64,000 bases of DNA from an uncultured bacterium (GTDB lineage: Bacteria > Bacteroidota > Bacteroidia > Bacteroidales > Muribaculaceae), in assembly GCA_905214715.1 (NCBI GenBank), contig CAJMMT010000002.1:62001-126000 (forward strand), in the 5' to 3' direction. Below are positions 17,661-25,876 of the stretch, one piece after another. The notes under the pieces were generated by a model. It did no database searches and was not told the origin of the DNA. It saw only the letters and a program-made list of their open reading frames with translations. Position 1 is the first letter of the stretch, and each line of letters starts with the position of its first letter. The translations under genes were made by a program, and so were the position numbers.

Positions 17661-19016
17661 ATGAATAAGAAACGCATATTCCACGCTATTCTGATGGCCG
17701 GCGTTTTAGCCGGAGCCATAGCCCAGCCACCAAAAAATGTCATCGACGAGGTGGTTTGGACAGTCGGCGACCAACCTATATACCGCTCTGACGTAGAGGA
17801 GATGTATGCTCAGATGCGTTCCGAGGGCACTCCCATCGCAGGCGACCCCTATTGTCTGATTCCAGAGCAGCTGGCGGTACAGAAGCTATATCTGCATCAA
17901 GCGAAGCTCGATACCGTAGAAGCCCCCGAGAGTCAGGTAAAGGCCGGAGTGGAACGACGCATTGACTATTTCATAGCCAACCTCGGCTCCAAGGAAAAAG
18001 TGGAAGAGTATTTCCACAAGCCCATCCCTGCCTTGCGCGAACAGCTTACGGAGGTGATGCGTTCCAATTACATCATAGAGCAGGTACAGCATTCCCTTAC
18101 CAAGGACCTGAAGCCTACCCCAAACGATGTGCGCAAATACTTCACATCGCTGCCGGAAGATTCCATCCCCTATGTGCCCCTCCAGGTCGAGACCCAGATC
18201 ATACAGCTTAACCCTGTGGTGCCCAAACAGGAAATCGACGACGTGAAAGCCCGCTTGCGCGACTATGCCGACCGTGTGAACCGCGGTGATGCCGACTTCG
18301 CCACCCTCGCTATTCTGAACAGCGAAGACGGATCGGCTATGCAAGGTGGAGAATTAGGTTATCATGGTCGCGCTGACTGGGTACCGGAATTCGCCAACGC
18401 CGCCTTCAACCTCTCCGACCCCAAGAAAGTGTCGCGCATAGTGGAAACCGAATATGGATATCATATCATACAGCTCATAGGCAAGCGTGGCGATCAGGTA
18501 AACGTACGCCACATATTGCTCCGTCCGAAGGTGAGCCAGAGTGATCTTGCCGAGGCCACCACACACCTCGACTCTCTGCGCAAGGAGATAGAAGCCGGCA
18601 AGATTCCTTTCGACGAGGCCGCTCGCTATGTTTCCCAAGACAAGGATTCCAGAAACAACAAGGGAATAATGGTCAACCAGCAAACCGGCTCATCACACTT
18701 CGAGATGCAGGATCTGCCCCAGGAAATCGCACGCCGCGTAGAACACATGCAGCCAGGCGACATTTCGGAAGCTTTCGTGATGAAAGATCCTAAGAAAAAT
18801 ATGGATGTGGCGGCCATCGTGCGTCTCACCAACCGTGTTCCCGGACACAAGGCGACTCTTCAGGAAGACTACAACCTGATAAAGCAGATGTATGAGGCCC
18901 ACATGAAAGAGATGGCTCTTAAAGAGTGGGTGGAAAAGAAAATCAAAGACACTTACGTTAAAATCGCACCGGGATGGGGAGAGTGCGAGTTCAAATATGA
19001 AGGATGGGTGAAATAA
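17661..19016 (+). CDS. surA: SurA-like peptidyl-prolyl isomerase
   Basis: 451 residues, with a signal peptide (KKRIFHAILMAGVLAGAIAQ). The SurA-type N-terminal helical region starts at VIDEVVWTVGDQPIYRSDVE, a close match to SurA openings. Two parvulin domains follow: residues about 175-275, ending EYGYHIIQLIG, and about 280-385, starting VNVRHILLRPK. It acts as a periplasmic chaperone for outer-membrane proteins. It is followed with a 13-base overlap by the OstA-like gene. Confidence 0.92.
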   Translation: MNKKRIFHAILMAGVLAGAIAQPPKNVIDEVVWTVGDQPIYRSDVEEMYAQMRSEGTPIAGDPYCLIPEQLAVQKLYLHQAKLDTVEAPESQVKAGVERRIDYFIANLGSKEKVEEYFHKPIPALREQLTEVMRSNYIIEQVQHSLTKDLKPTPNDVRKYFTSLPEDSIPYVPLQVETQIIQLNPVVPKQEIDDVKARLRDYADRVNRGDADFATLAILNSEDGSAMQGGELGYHGRADWVPEFANAAFNLSDPKKVSRIVETEYGYHIIQLIGKRGDQVNVRHILLRPKVSQSDLAEATTHLDSLRKEIEAGKIPFDEAARYVSQDKDSRNNKGIMVNQQTGSSHFEMQDLPQEIARRVEHMQPGDISEAFVMKDPKKNMDVAAIVRLTNRVPGHKATLQEDYNLIKQMYEAHMKEMALKEWVEKKIKDTYVKIAPGWGECEFKYEGWVK

Positions 19017-20971
19017 AGGAAAATAACCCGCACGCCGGAAAGTCCGCGGGAACGGGACATGACCCACGGAGGGTAGCCGTCGCATTGGCGGCTATCCTCC
19101 TTGTAGCGTTTGCCAGTCTGGTAAGGCAGGCATGGGCTCAGAATCCTGCCGCTGCCGGTCAGAAAGATCCCTTCAGCCGTCCGGCTCCCACCAAGCCTTT
19201 CAAGCCTACGGTACCGTCGGCGAACCGCTACCGCAGCGACCGCGTGTTTCTTGAAAAAGCCGATTCTCTTTTCAAAATCGGACTGGATACCGTATCACGA
19301 CAGATTGTAAAGGGATCCGTGGTTTTCCGCCACGGAAACATGTGGATGTATTGCGATTCCGCCTACTATTATCCGCAACGCAATTCAATGGATGCTTTCG
19401 GACATGTGAAGATGGTTCAGGGCGACACCCTTTTCGTATATGCCGACAAACTGTATTACGACGGAGACATTCGTCTGGCATCCCTGTTCCGCGGACCTTC
19501 GCAGTCGCAGGTAAAACTGAAAGATCCTCAGGGTACTCTTACCACCGACACTCTGTTCTACGACCTGAACAGCGAGATCGGAAGCTATGACTGCGGTGGT
19601 GTGCTTGAGGACGAGCAGAACACACTCTCGTCGGTCTACGGCCGATATTCCACCGCCACCCACGATGCCGATTTCTTCTATGACGTGGAGCTGTTGAATC
19701 GCAGAGATGGTTACCGCCTGCTTTCCGACACCCTTTACTACAATACCTCGACCGGACTGGCCCGTATCGACTCCCCTACCCGCATCTACGGCCGCAACGA
19801 TACCATACACACGGCCAAAGGATGGTATGACACCAACACCGACAATCTTGAGCTGTTTTCCCGTTCCCTCATAGCCCATACCGATTCATCGGGCAACGTT
19901 ACCACCATCGAGGGCGACTCTATCGTTTATGACAAACGCAACCGTGTTTCGCGTGCATATACCTTCGAGGGGTTGCGTGGTGTGCCGGTAGTGCTTACCG
20001 ATACCGCCCACAAGATGCGCCTTACCGGCCTTTTCGGTCTGTATAACGACTCGACCCGTGAAGCTCTCAGCACCGGATACCCCCTTCTGAAAGAGTATTC
20101 GCGTCCCGACACGATATACCTGCGAGCCGACACCATAAAGACCTATATTTTCACCGAGCGTGTATGGCCAGACTCCCTGAAAAGTCTCGCAGCCTCGTTC
20201 ACCGCTCCGAATCCTGAATTCGAGGTCTTCGAAGAGAATATAAGGAAAGTACCGGCCATGAGCGCGTCCGACTCGCTCGCGCTCGATTCCGCTCTGATGA
20301 TTCCCAAGGAGTTTCACATGGCCAAAGCCTATCATCGGGCAAGATTCTTCAACAAAGATATACAGGGAGTGGCCGACTCCATGGTGTTTCTTGAAACCGA
20401 CTCGATGCTGCGGATGTTCCGCAAGCCGATCGTATGGAGCGGCGAACGTCAGGTAAGCGGCGGAGACCGCCGCAATCCGGGCGAGATATGGATGCACTTC
20501 AACGACTCTACCGCAGACTGGGCCATACTTCCCAAAAGCGGACTCATGACAGAACAGGTCGATTCGGCCGAATATTTCTACAACCAGCTTGCAGGAAAAA
20601 AGATGAAGGCCTTCTTTGAAGACCAGACCTTGAAACATCTTGACGTGGCCGGAAACGTACAGACTCTTTTCCTCCCTGCCGAAGAAGACTCTACTTACAA
20701 CCGCCTTGTGCTTGCCGTGTCGTCTTATCTCACGCTCGACATGAAAAAGGGCGACATAGACCGCATAAAGATGTGGCCTGAAGTTACCGGAAACGTTACC
20801 CCCATCTTTCTGGTAAAACCTCGCCAGAAGGTTCTTGAAGGCTACGAGGGCAGACTGTGGCTTTCGGCAATCCGTCCGAAAGGGATTCTGATTGGAGACA
20901 GGATCGTATGGGACGATGACCTCGGCGAGGTCTCACCCGAACTTGAAGAGTATTTCAGCCAGGATCAATAG
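19004..20971 (+). CDS. OstA/LptA-like LPS transport protein
   Basis: 655 residues. The start overlaps surA by 13 bases. After a charged N-terminus there is a membrane or signal segment (VAVALAAILLVAFASLVRQAWAQ). Then come repeated beta-strand units typical of the OstA (LptA/LptD-N) fold, in which each strand names an object and its state (GSVVFRHGNMWMYCDSAYYYPQ, DALFVYADKLYYDGD-like segments). Its role is likely binding or bridging lipopolysaccharide in the periplasm. It lacks an LptD barrel. The family assignment is good; the precise role is inferred. Confidence 0.82.
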   Translation: MGEIKENNPHAGKSAGTGHDPRRVAVALAAILLVAFASLVRQAWAQNPAAAGQKDPFSRPAPTKPFKPTVPSANRYRSDRVFLEKADSLFKIGLDTVSRQIVKGSVVFRHGNMWMYCDSAYYYPQRNSMDAFGHVKMVQGDTLFVYADKLYYDGDIRLASLFRGPSQSQVKLKDPQGTLTTDTLFYDLNSEIGSYDCGGVLEDEQNTLSSVYGRYSTATHDADFFYDVELLNRRDGYRLLSDTLYYNTSTGLARIDSPTRIYGRNDTIHTAKGWYDTNTDNLELFSRSLIAHTDSSGNVTTIEGDSIVYDKRNRVSRAYTFEGLRGVPVVLTDTAHKMRLTGLFGLYNDSTREALSTGYPLLKEYSRPDTIYLRADTIKTYIFTERVWPDSLKSLAASFTAPNPEFEVFEENIRKVPAMSASDSLALDSALMIPKEFHMAKAYHRARFFNKDIQGVADSMVFLETDSMLRMFRKPIVWSGERQVSGGDRRNPGEIWMHFNDSTADWAILPKSGLMTEQVDSAEYFYNQLAGKKMKAFFEDQTLKHLDVAGNVQTLFLPAEEDSTYNRLVLAVSSYLTLDMKKGDIDRIKMWPEVTGNVTPIFLVKPRQKVLEGYEGRLWLSAIRPKGILIGDRIVWDDDLGEVSPELEEYFSQDQ

Positions 20972-20974
20972 CAT

Positions 20975-22924
20975 ATGAGCGACATTATACATCTGCTTCC
21001 CGATTCGGTTGCCAATCAGATTGCGGCAGGCGAAGTTATCCAGCGTCCGGCTTCGGTCATAAAGGAACTGGTAGAAAACTCGGTAGATGCCGGAGCCACC
21101 GAAATAGAAATATATATAAAGGATGCCGGACGTACCCTTATCCAGGTAATCGACAACGGCAGGGGCATGTCCGAGACTGATGCGCGCATGGCGTTTGAAC
21201 GCCATGCCACATCCAAAATACAGAAAGCCGACGATCTCTTCACATTACGTTCGATGGGATTCCGAGGCGAGGCTCTCCCGTCGATATGCGCTATATCACA
21301 GATCGAGCTTCGCACCCGCACCCGAGATTCTTCCATGGGTACACGCCTCACGATCTCAGGTACTGACGTGCAATCGGAACCTGACGTATGCGAGCAGGGT
21401 ACCTCTATTGCCGTGCGCAACCTGTTTTACAACGTTCCGGCTCGCCGCAAATTCCTGAAAAGCGATAGTGTGGAGCTCACCAATATCATGCGTGAATTTG
21501 AACGTCTGGCGTTGGTGAACAACAACGTACGTATGAAGATAGACACCGGATCACGCTCCATAGACCTTCTGGCCGGAACTTTCAGGCAACGTATAGGCGA
21601 CCTATGGAAAAACAACCTCAACTCGCAGCTTGTCCCGGTGGAAATTGACACCCAGATCGTAAAAATATCAGGCTTCATTTCACGACCGGAATTCGCGCGC
21701 CGTCGCAATGCACTGCAATACCTTATAGTGAACGGGCGCAACATGAGGCATCCATATTTCCATAAAGCCATACTGAACTGCTTCGAGCCTCTCATAGCCC
21801 CTGATACACAGCCATGCTATTTCATCAGATTCGAGGTTGATCCCGCATCGATCGATGTAAACATCCATCCTACCAAAAACGAAATCAAATTTGAATTCGA
21901 ACAGGAGATATGGAAGATTCTTTCCACGGCTGTCAAATCTGCACTGGGCATGTTTTCAGCCGTACCCTCTATCGATTTCGATCATGATGTGGTGCCGGTA
22001 TCACCGCTCCCCCAAGGAGAAAAGCCTGCGGAACCTGACCACACTTTCGAACAGGGGTACAACCCTTTCGCATCCGCCTACAGCGACACTTCCGGATGGG
22101 ACGGATTTCCAACTCTCCGTAACCGACCTGCCGAATCTTCACAAACTGCAGGAAACCACCATGAGAACGGGTACCTCCGCCATACCTCGGTAGGAAACTG
22201 GGAATCGCTGTATGCCGATTTCATGGATGCCGCCCGCGCCGATGCCAGACCTCAGGCCAATCCCGATCCATCCCTTGGGACAGATACCGCTCCCGACATG
22301 TTTTCACAGACTCAGGACGACACCGCCGCTGCCGCCGGGACGATATGCATGCAGGTAGGACTGAAATATATCGTCTCCACCACACGCGAAGGCCTTCTTG
22401 TCATAGACCAGCACCGCGCCCATACCCTTATTCTGTTTTCGCGCTATATGGCAAGGGCCGGCCGCGGTGAACAGGTGTCGCAACGGGTACTTTTCCCTGA
22501 AAGTGTAACCCTCGACGCCGGTCAGAGAGCCGCGTTGTCGGGTGTACGCCAAGAGCTTGCCTCACTTGGCTATATCATAGAGACCTCAGGTCCCGACAAT
22601 GAAATATGCAGTATCGTAGGAGCTCCTCCACGGGAGGCGGGAGTCGCCGGGCCGAAAGATGTCATTCTGCGTATGCTCGATTCCCTGATAGAAGATTCCG
22701 CCGGATACGGAAAGGATGTAACCCCCGGCTTAAGCATGCTGGAACGCACTACGGCCCTTATGGCCCGAGCCTCGGCAATCACACGCGGCAGAAGACTGAC
22801 ACAAGGGGAAATGGAAAATCTCGTGGCCGAACTGTTTTCTCTTCCCGACCCTGCCTATACCCCCGACGGCAAAACTGTATTTATGATTCTTGACAATCGG
22901 CGATTGGAACAACTGTTCGGTTGA
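20975..22924 (+). CDS. mutL: DNA mismatch repair protein MutL
   Basis: 649 residues, 3 bases after the OstA-like gene. GHKL ATPase motifs: KELVENSVDAGATEI, DNGRGM, FRGEALPSICAIS. A proline-rich, low-complexity linker (about residues 345-450) joins the C-terminal dimerisation domain. The endonuclease metal motif DQHA(X)2E(X)4E appears as DQHRAHTLILF: Asp-Gln-His remain but the first Glu position is Thr. Nicking activity is therefore doubtful (inference). Co-transcription with envelope genes is probably just gene packing. Confidence 0.95.
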   Translation: MSDIIHLLPDSVANQIAAGEVIQRPASVIKELVENSVDAGATEIEIYIKDAGRTLIQVIDNGRGMSETDARMAFERHATSKIQKADDLFTLRSMGFRGEALPSICAISQIELRTRTRDSSMGTRLTISGTDVQSEPDVCEQGTSIAVRNLFYNVPARRKFLKSDSVELTNIMREFERLALVNNNVRMKIDTGSRSIDLLAGTFRQRIGDLWKNNLNSQLVPVEIDTQIVKISGFISRPEFARRRNALQYLIVNGRNMRHPYFHKAILNCFEPLIAPDTQPCYFIRFEVDPASIDVNIHPTKNEIKFEFEQEIWKILSTAVKSALGMFSAVPSIDFDHDVVPVSPLPQGEKPAEPDHTFEQGYNPFASAYSDTSGWDGFPTLRNRPAESSQTAGNHHENGYLRHTSVGNWESLYADFMDAARADARPQANPDPSLGTDTAPDMFSQTQDDTAAAAGTICMQVGLKYIVSTTREGLLVIDQHRAHTLILFSRYMARAGRGEQVSQRVLFPESVTLDAGQRAALSGVRQELASLGYIIETSGPDNEICSIVGAPPREAGVAGPKDVILRMLDSLIEDSAGYGKDVTPGLSMLERTTALMARASAITRGRRLTQGEMENLVAELFSLPDPAYTPDGKTVFMILDNRRLEQLFG

Positions 22925-22944
22925 CGCGCTCTCAGACTGTTCAT

Positions 22945-22994
22945 CAAAAAAACGGAATCAGCCCCTTACGCAACTGCACGGAAAGGGCTGATTC
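22945..22994 (-). terminator. convergent terminator between mutL and malQ
   Basis: Stem GAATCAGCCC..TT / AAAGGGCTGATTC. On the minus strand it is followed by TTTTTTTGA, a good terminator for malQ. It may also stop mutL transcripts coming from the left. Confidence 0.85.
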
Positions 22995-23016
22995 TGTATT
23001 ATGGCATATCTCGCGG

Positions 23017-25695
23017 TCAGCGACCGGAGCCTTTTATAAGATTTGCGATGTTACCGTTAAATTCATTGCATTCCAACAGTTTCTCCATTGTAAGATGCAT
23101 GCGGTAACGCCAATAGTGGGTCGGATTGGCCGGCTCGTTTATCTGCTCGTCGGCGGGGTTTTCACGACGCAGTCCTCCATCGGTGCTCAGCCAGTCTTGC
23201 AGTGGCAATACACAAAGCATGGAAGGGGACTTCAACTGAAGATCGACTATGCGGGTGCATACCCACGGTTCGGCGAAGTATGGAGCGGCTCCATGCTCAT
23301 GCAGCACATGGTTGAAATAACGCTGGCTCTGCGCCGGGTCGCTCTCCCACCATGCGCGTATTCCTGGCATGTCGTGGGTCGAGGTGGTACATACGCTCTG
23401 ATATGGATAATGCCATGTGTCGCCGAATTCCGTAGTGGGATCTTTAGGCATTCTCTGAATCTCGAGCGACAGTATCTGCAGCCTGTGCATTACCTCCGGC
23501 ACACAATCGGGTATCATGCCAAGGTCTTCACCGCATGTAAGCATACCGTTCGAGTCGAGCAACGGCGGCAGTTTCCACATGGCTTTGCCATACCAGAAGT
23601 CGTTGTGACGATGATAGAAGAAGTCGTTATACAGACGGTTGAAACACCATTTCTCATAGTCGGTAAGATTACGGAACTGGTAAGTGTACTGCGCCGAGAT
23701 ACGGGGATGGTAATGACCTTTCTGCACAGGATCTTCTATAAAGAGGACATCGTCTATCAGACCGAGCAGGGCGTTCTCTATGCGCTGGTTCTTCTCGTTC
23801 TTTTCCTGACCGGCGAAATAATCGGCTACCTTACGCTGGGTGTTGATGAATTCCTTCAAACGATAACGTCCGTTTGATATGTGCTCGAGGAACATACCTT
23901 TGACTTCATCGGTATACTCACCGAAGAAGTCGGTCAGCATCCATTCGAGTATCAGGGGATTGGTCTGCAGGTCTACGTCGATCCAGAAGTCGTAGCTGTT
24001 GCGCAGCTCCTCGGGAGAGTAAGGCATGGCCGGATTGAAATAACCCAACAGTCCGTGGAGCGCATCCATCGGAATCTGCCATATGCGGAAGAAGCCGAGT
24101 ATATGGTCTATGCGGTATGCATCGAAATATTCGGCCATCTTACGGAAACGGGCCTTCCACCAGGCGAATCCGTCTTTCGCCATTTCCTCCCAATTATAGG
24201 TGGGGAAACCCCAGTTCTGACCCAATACCGAGAAGTCATCCGGCGGAGCGCCGGCCTGACTGTTCATGTTGAAAAGACGGGTATGCAGCCATGCGTCTAC
24301 GCTGAAACGACCTATGCCGATAGGAATGTCGCCTTTAAGGACCACGCCGTTGGCATGGGCATAATCGCGAACTTCGCGCAACTGCTTGTCGAGATGGTAC
24401 TGCAGGAAGTAGTGATAGCGCACCTCTTCCTTGTGAGCTTTGGCATATTTGAGCACTTTCGCGCTGTCATAGACACCCATCTCGCCCCAAAGGCTGTTGT
24501 CAGGAGTGGAATATTCATCTCGCAGCGTACACCACACGGCATAAGGCTCAAGCCACGATTGGTTGCGCTCCATGAATTTCTTATACTCCGCGCTCTTTTC
24601 GGTCTTGGCTCCGTCGCGGGCATACAACTCGCGCATGTACTCCTGCTTCACGGCGTTGACCGCCTCATAGTCTATCTGGTCAAGGGCGTTCAATTCTCTA
24701 CGCTCTTTCTCATAATATGCACGGCGCTCTTCAGATACAGGCTCTCCGGCCTTTTCAAGACGCAGATACATCGGATGAAGAGCGAAAGTCGAGTTGGCGC
24801 TGTAGGGATATGAGTCTACCCAGGTGCCGGTCTTCGTCGTGTCATTGATCGGAAGCACCTGCAACATGTTCTGACCTGTGGCGTGACACCAGTCCACCAT
24901 CTTCTTGATATCCTCGAAATCACCTACACCGAAATCCTCTTCGGTACGTATCGAGAACACGGGTATGGCGGTGCCGGCTCCACGCCAGTGATGGCGCGGG
25001 TTGGCGAATCTCAGACCGTCGACTGTTATAACCTCGCCGGGCGACTGGGGCGCTATGTTGAATAGTCTGTTGTTGATCTCTTCCCATGCGCGCACCTCAC
25101 CTGTCTCCTTATTTATAATCAGGAATTTGTATTCAAACGGCATGTGAACCCCCTGCAGAGGCACATTGCATTCCCACAGCGGATAACAGGCGTCATTCAT
25201 TCGGATAGCCTTGGCAGGATCCCAATTTCCCAGAGCGGCACCTTCTCCCGATACGGCAAGCACCTCGTCGGGGGCTACCATCGGGGCCTCTATGCGGAAA
25301 TTTATGCTTCCCGGACATGTAAACAGAGGCATATCCTTATGCTTGCGCGATAATATGCCATCTACGAAAGCCGTACTGTAATAAGGTTTCTCGGCCGGAA
25401 CTCCAATCCATGAATCAAAGATATTATAGAGCGAAACGCCGGGACCTTTGCGGAACATGTGGGGTTTACCCCATTCGAAACGCCATTCTTTTTCCGGAGC
25501 CTTGACCACGAAACGATACTCGAAATCGGGAGTGCTTTCCGGCAGGTCGAGATCCAGCCCCCACAGGTCCTGACCTATCATCTCCATCTCTACGGCGAGA
25601 TGAGGATCATTCCCTCCGAGCTGAGGTATCGAGCCATATATGTACAGAGACTGCCCCCACTCGGTATGATAGTTGATATGAAATTTTAATTTCAT
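23017..25695 (-). CDS. malQ: 4-alpha-glucanotransferase with N-terminal starch-binding domains
   Basis: GH77 amylomaltase, 892 residues, that transfers alpha-1,4-glucan segments during maltodextrin use. The first ~250 residues contain two CBM20-like starch-binding modules (LKFHINYHTEWGQSLYIYGSIPQLG and INFRIEAPMVAPDEVLAVSGEGAALGNWDP), giving the plant DPE2-like layout usual in Bacteroidales. The GH77 core has FRIDHILGFFRIW with the catalytic Asp, the acid/base in CGEDLGMIPDCV, and STHDMPGIRAWW. No signal peptide, so cytosolic. It has its own promoter. Confidence 0.94.
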   Translation of the reverse strand: MKLKFHINYHTEWGQSLYIYGSIPQLGGNDPHLAVEMEMIGQDLWGLDLDLPESTPDFEYRFVVKAPEKEWRFEWGKPHMFRKGPGVSLYNIFDSWIGVPAEKPYYSTAFVDGILSRKHKDMPLFTCPGSINFRIEAPMVAPDEVLAVSGEGAALGNWDPAKAIRMNDACYPLWECNVPLQGVHMPFEYKFLIINKETGEVRAWEEINNRLFNIAPQSPGEVITVDGLRFANPRHHWRGAGTAIPVFSIRTEEDFGVGDFEDIKKMVDWCHATGQNMLQVLPINDTTKTGTWVDSYPYSANSTFALHPMYLRLEKAGEPVSEERRAYYEKERRELNALDQIDYEAVNAVKQEYMRELYARDGAKTEKSAEYKKFMERNQSWLEPYAVWCTLRDEYSTPDNSLWGEMGVYDSAKVLKYAKAHKEEVRYHYFLQYHLDKQLREVRDYAHANGVVLKGDIPIGIGRFSVDAWLHTRLFNMNSQAGAPPDDFSVLGQNWGFPTYNWEEMAKDGFAWWKARFRKMAEYFDAYRIDHILGFFRIWQIPMDALHGLLGYFNPAMPYSPEELRNSYDFWIDVDLQTNPLILEWMLTDFFGEYTDEVKGMFLEHISNGRYRLKEFINTQRKVADYFAGQEKNEKNQRIENALLGLIDDVLFIEDPVQKGHYHPRISAQYTYQFRNLTDYEKWCFNRLYNDFFYHRHNDFWYGKAMWKLPPLLDSNGMLTCGEDLGMIPDCVPEVMHRLQILSLEIQRMPKDPTTEFGDTWHYPYQSVCTTSTHDMPGIRAWWESDPAQSQRYFNHVLHEHGAAPYFAEPWVCTRIVDLQLKSPSMLCVLPLQDWLSTDGGLRRENPADEQINEPANPTHYWRYRMHLTMEKLLECNEFNGNIANLIKGSGR

Positions 25696-25797
25696 TGGTA
25701 TAGATGGTTTTGAATTTATTTAGCCTTATGTAACATAGCGTAGTATCCTCGGGATGACTTTGGAATCCCCTCGGAATGACTTCAAAGAGTTGGCTAA

Positions 25798-25827
25798 CAA
25801 ATATACAAAACTTCCGGCATTTACAAA
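25798..25827 (-). promoter_or_regulatory. promoter of malQ
   Basis: Read on the minus strand: TTTG (25827-25824), an 18-nt spacer and TATATTTG (25805-25798). The -33 element lies inside the loop of the nrdJ terminator. The predicted leader is about 95 nt. Confidence 0.7.
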
Positions 25828-25847
25828 TGTTTACGCCGGAAGTTTTT
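25807..25847 (-). terminator. terminator after the ribonucleotide reductase gene
   Basis: Inverted repeat AAAACTTCCGGC / GCCGGAAGTTTT with a 15-nt loop and flanking A/T runs, 30 bases past the nrdJ stop. It is symmetric and overlaps the malQ promoter. Confidence 0.88.
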
Positions 25848-25876
25848 TATTGTAATCCTATTTTTGAAGCTTTAAA

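Noticed and set aside
23017..24813. Long plus-strand open frames (318 and 310 codons) opposite malQ
   Set aside because: malQ on the minus strand has full GH77 and CBM20 motifs; the opposite frames have none. Long antisense frames arise from codon bias in GC-balanced genes.
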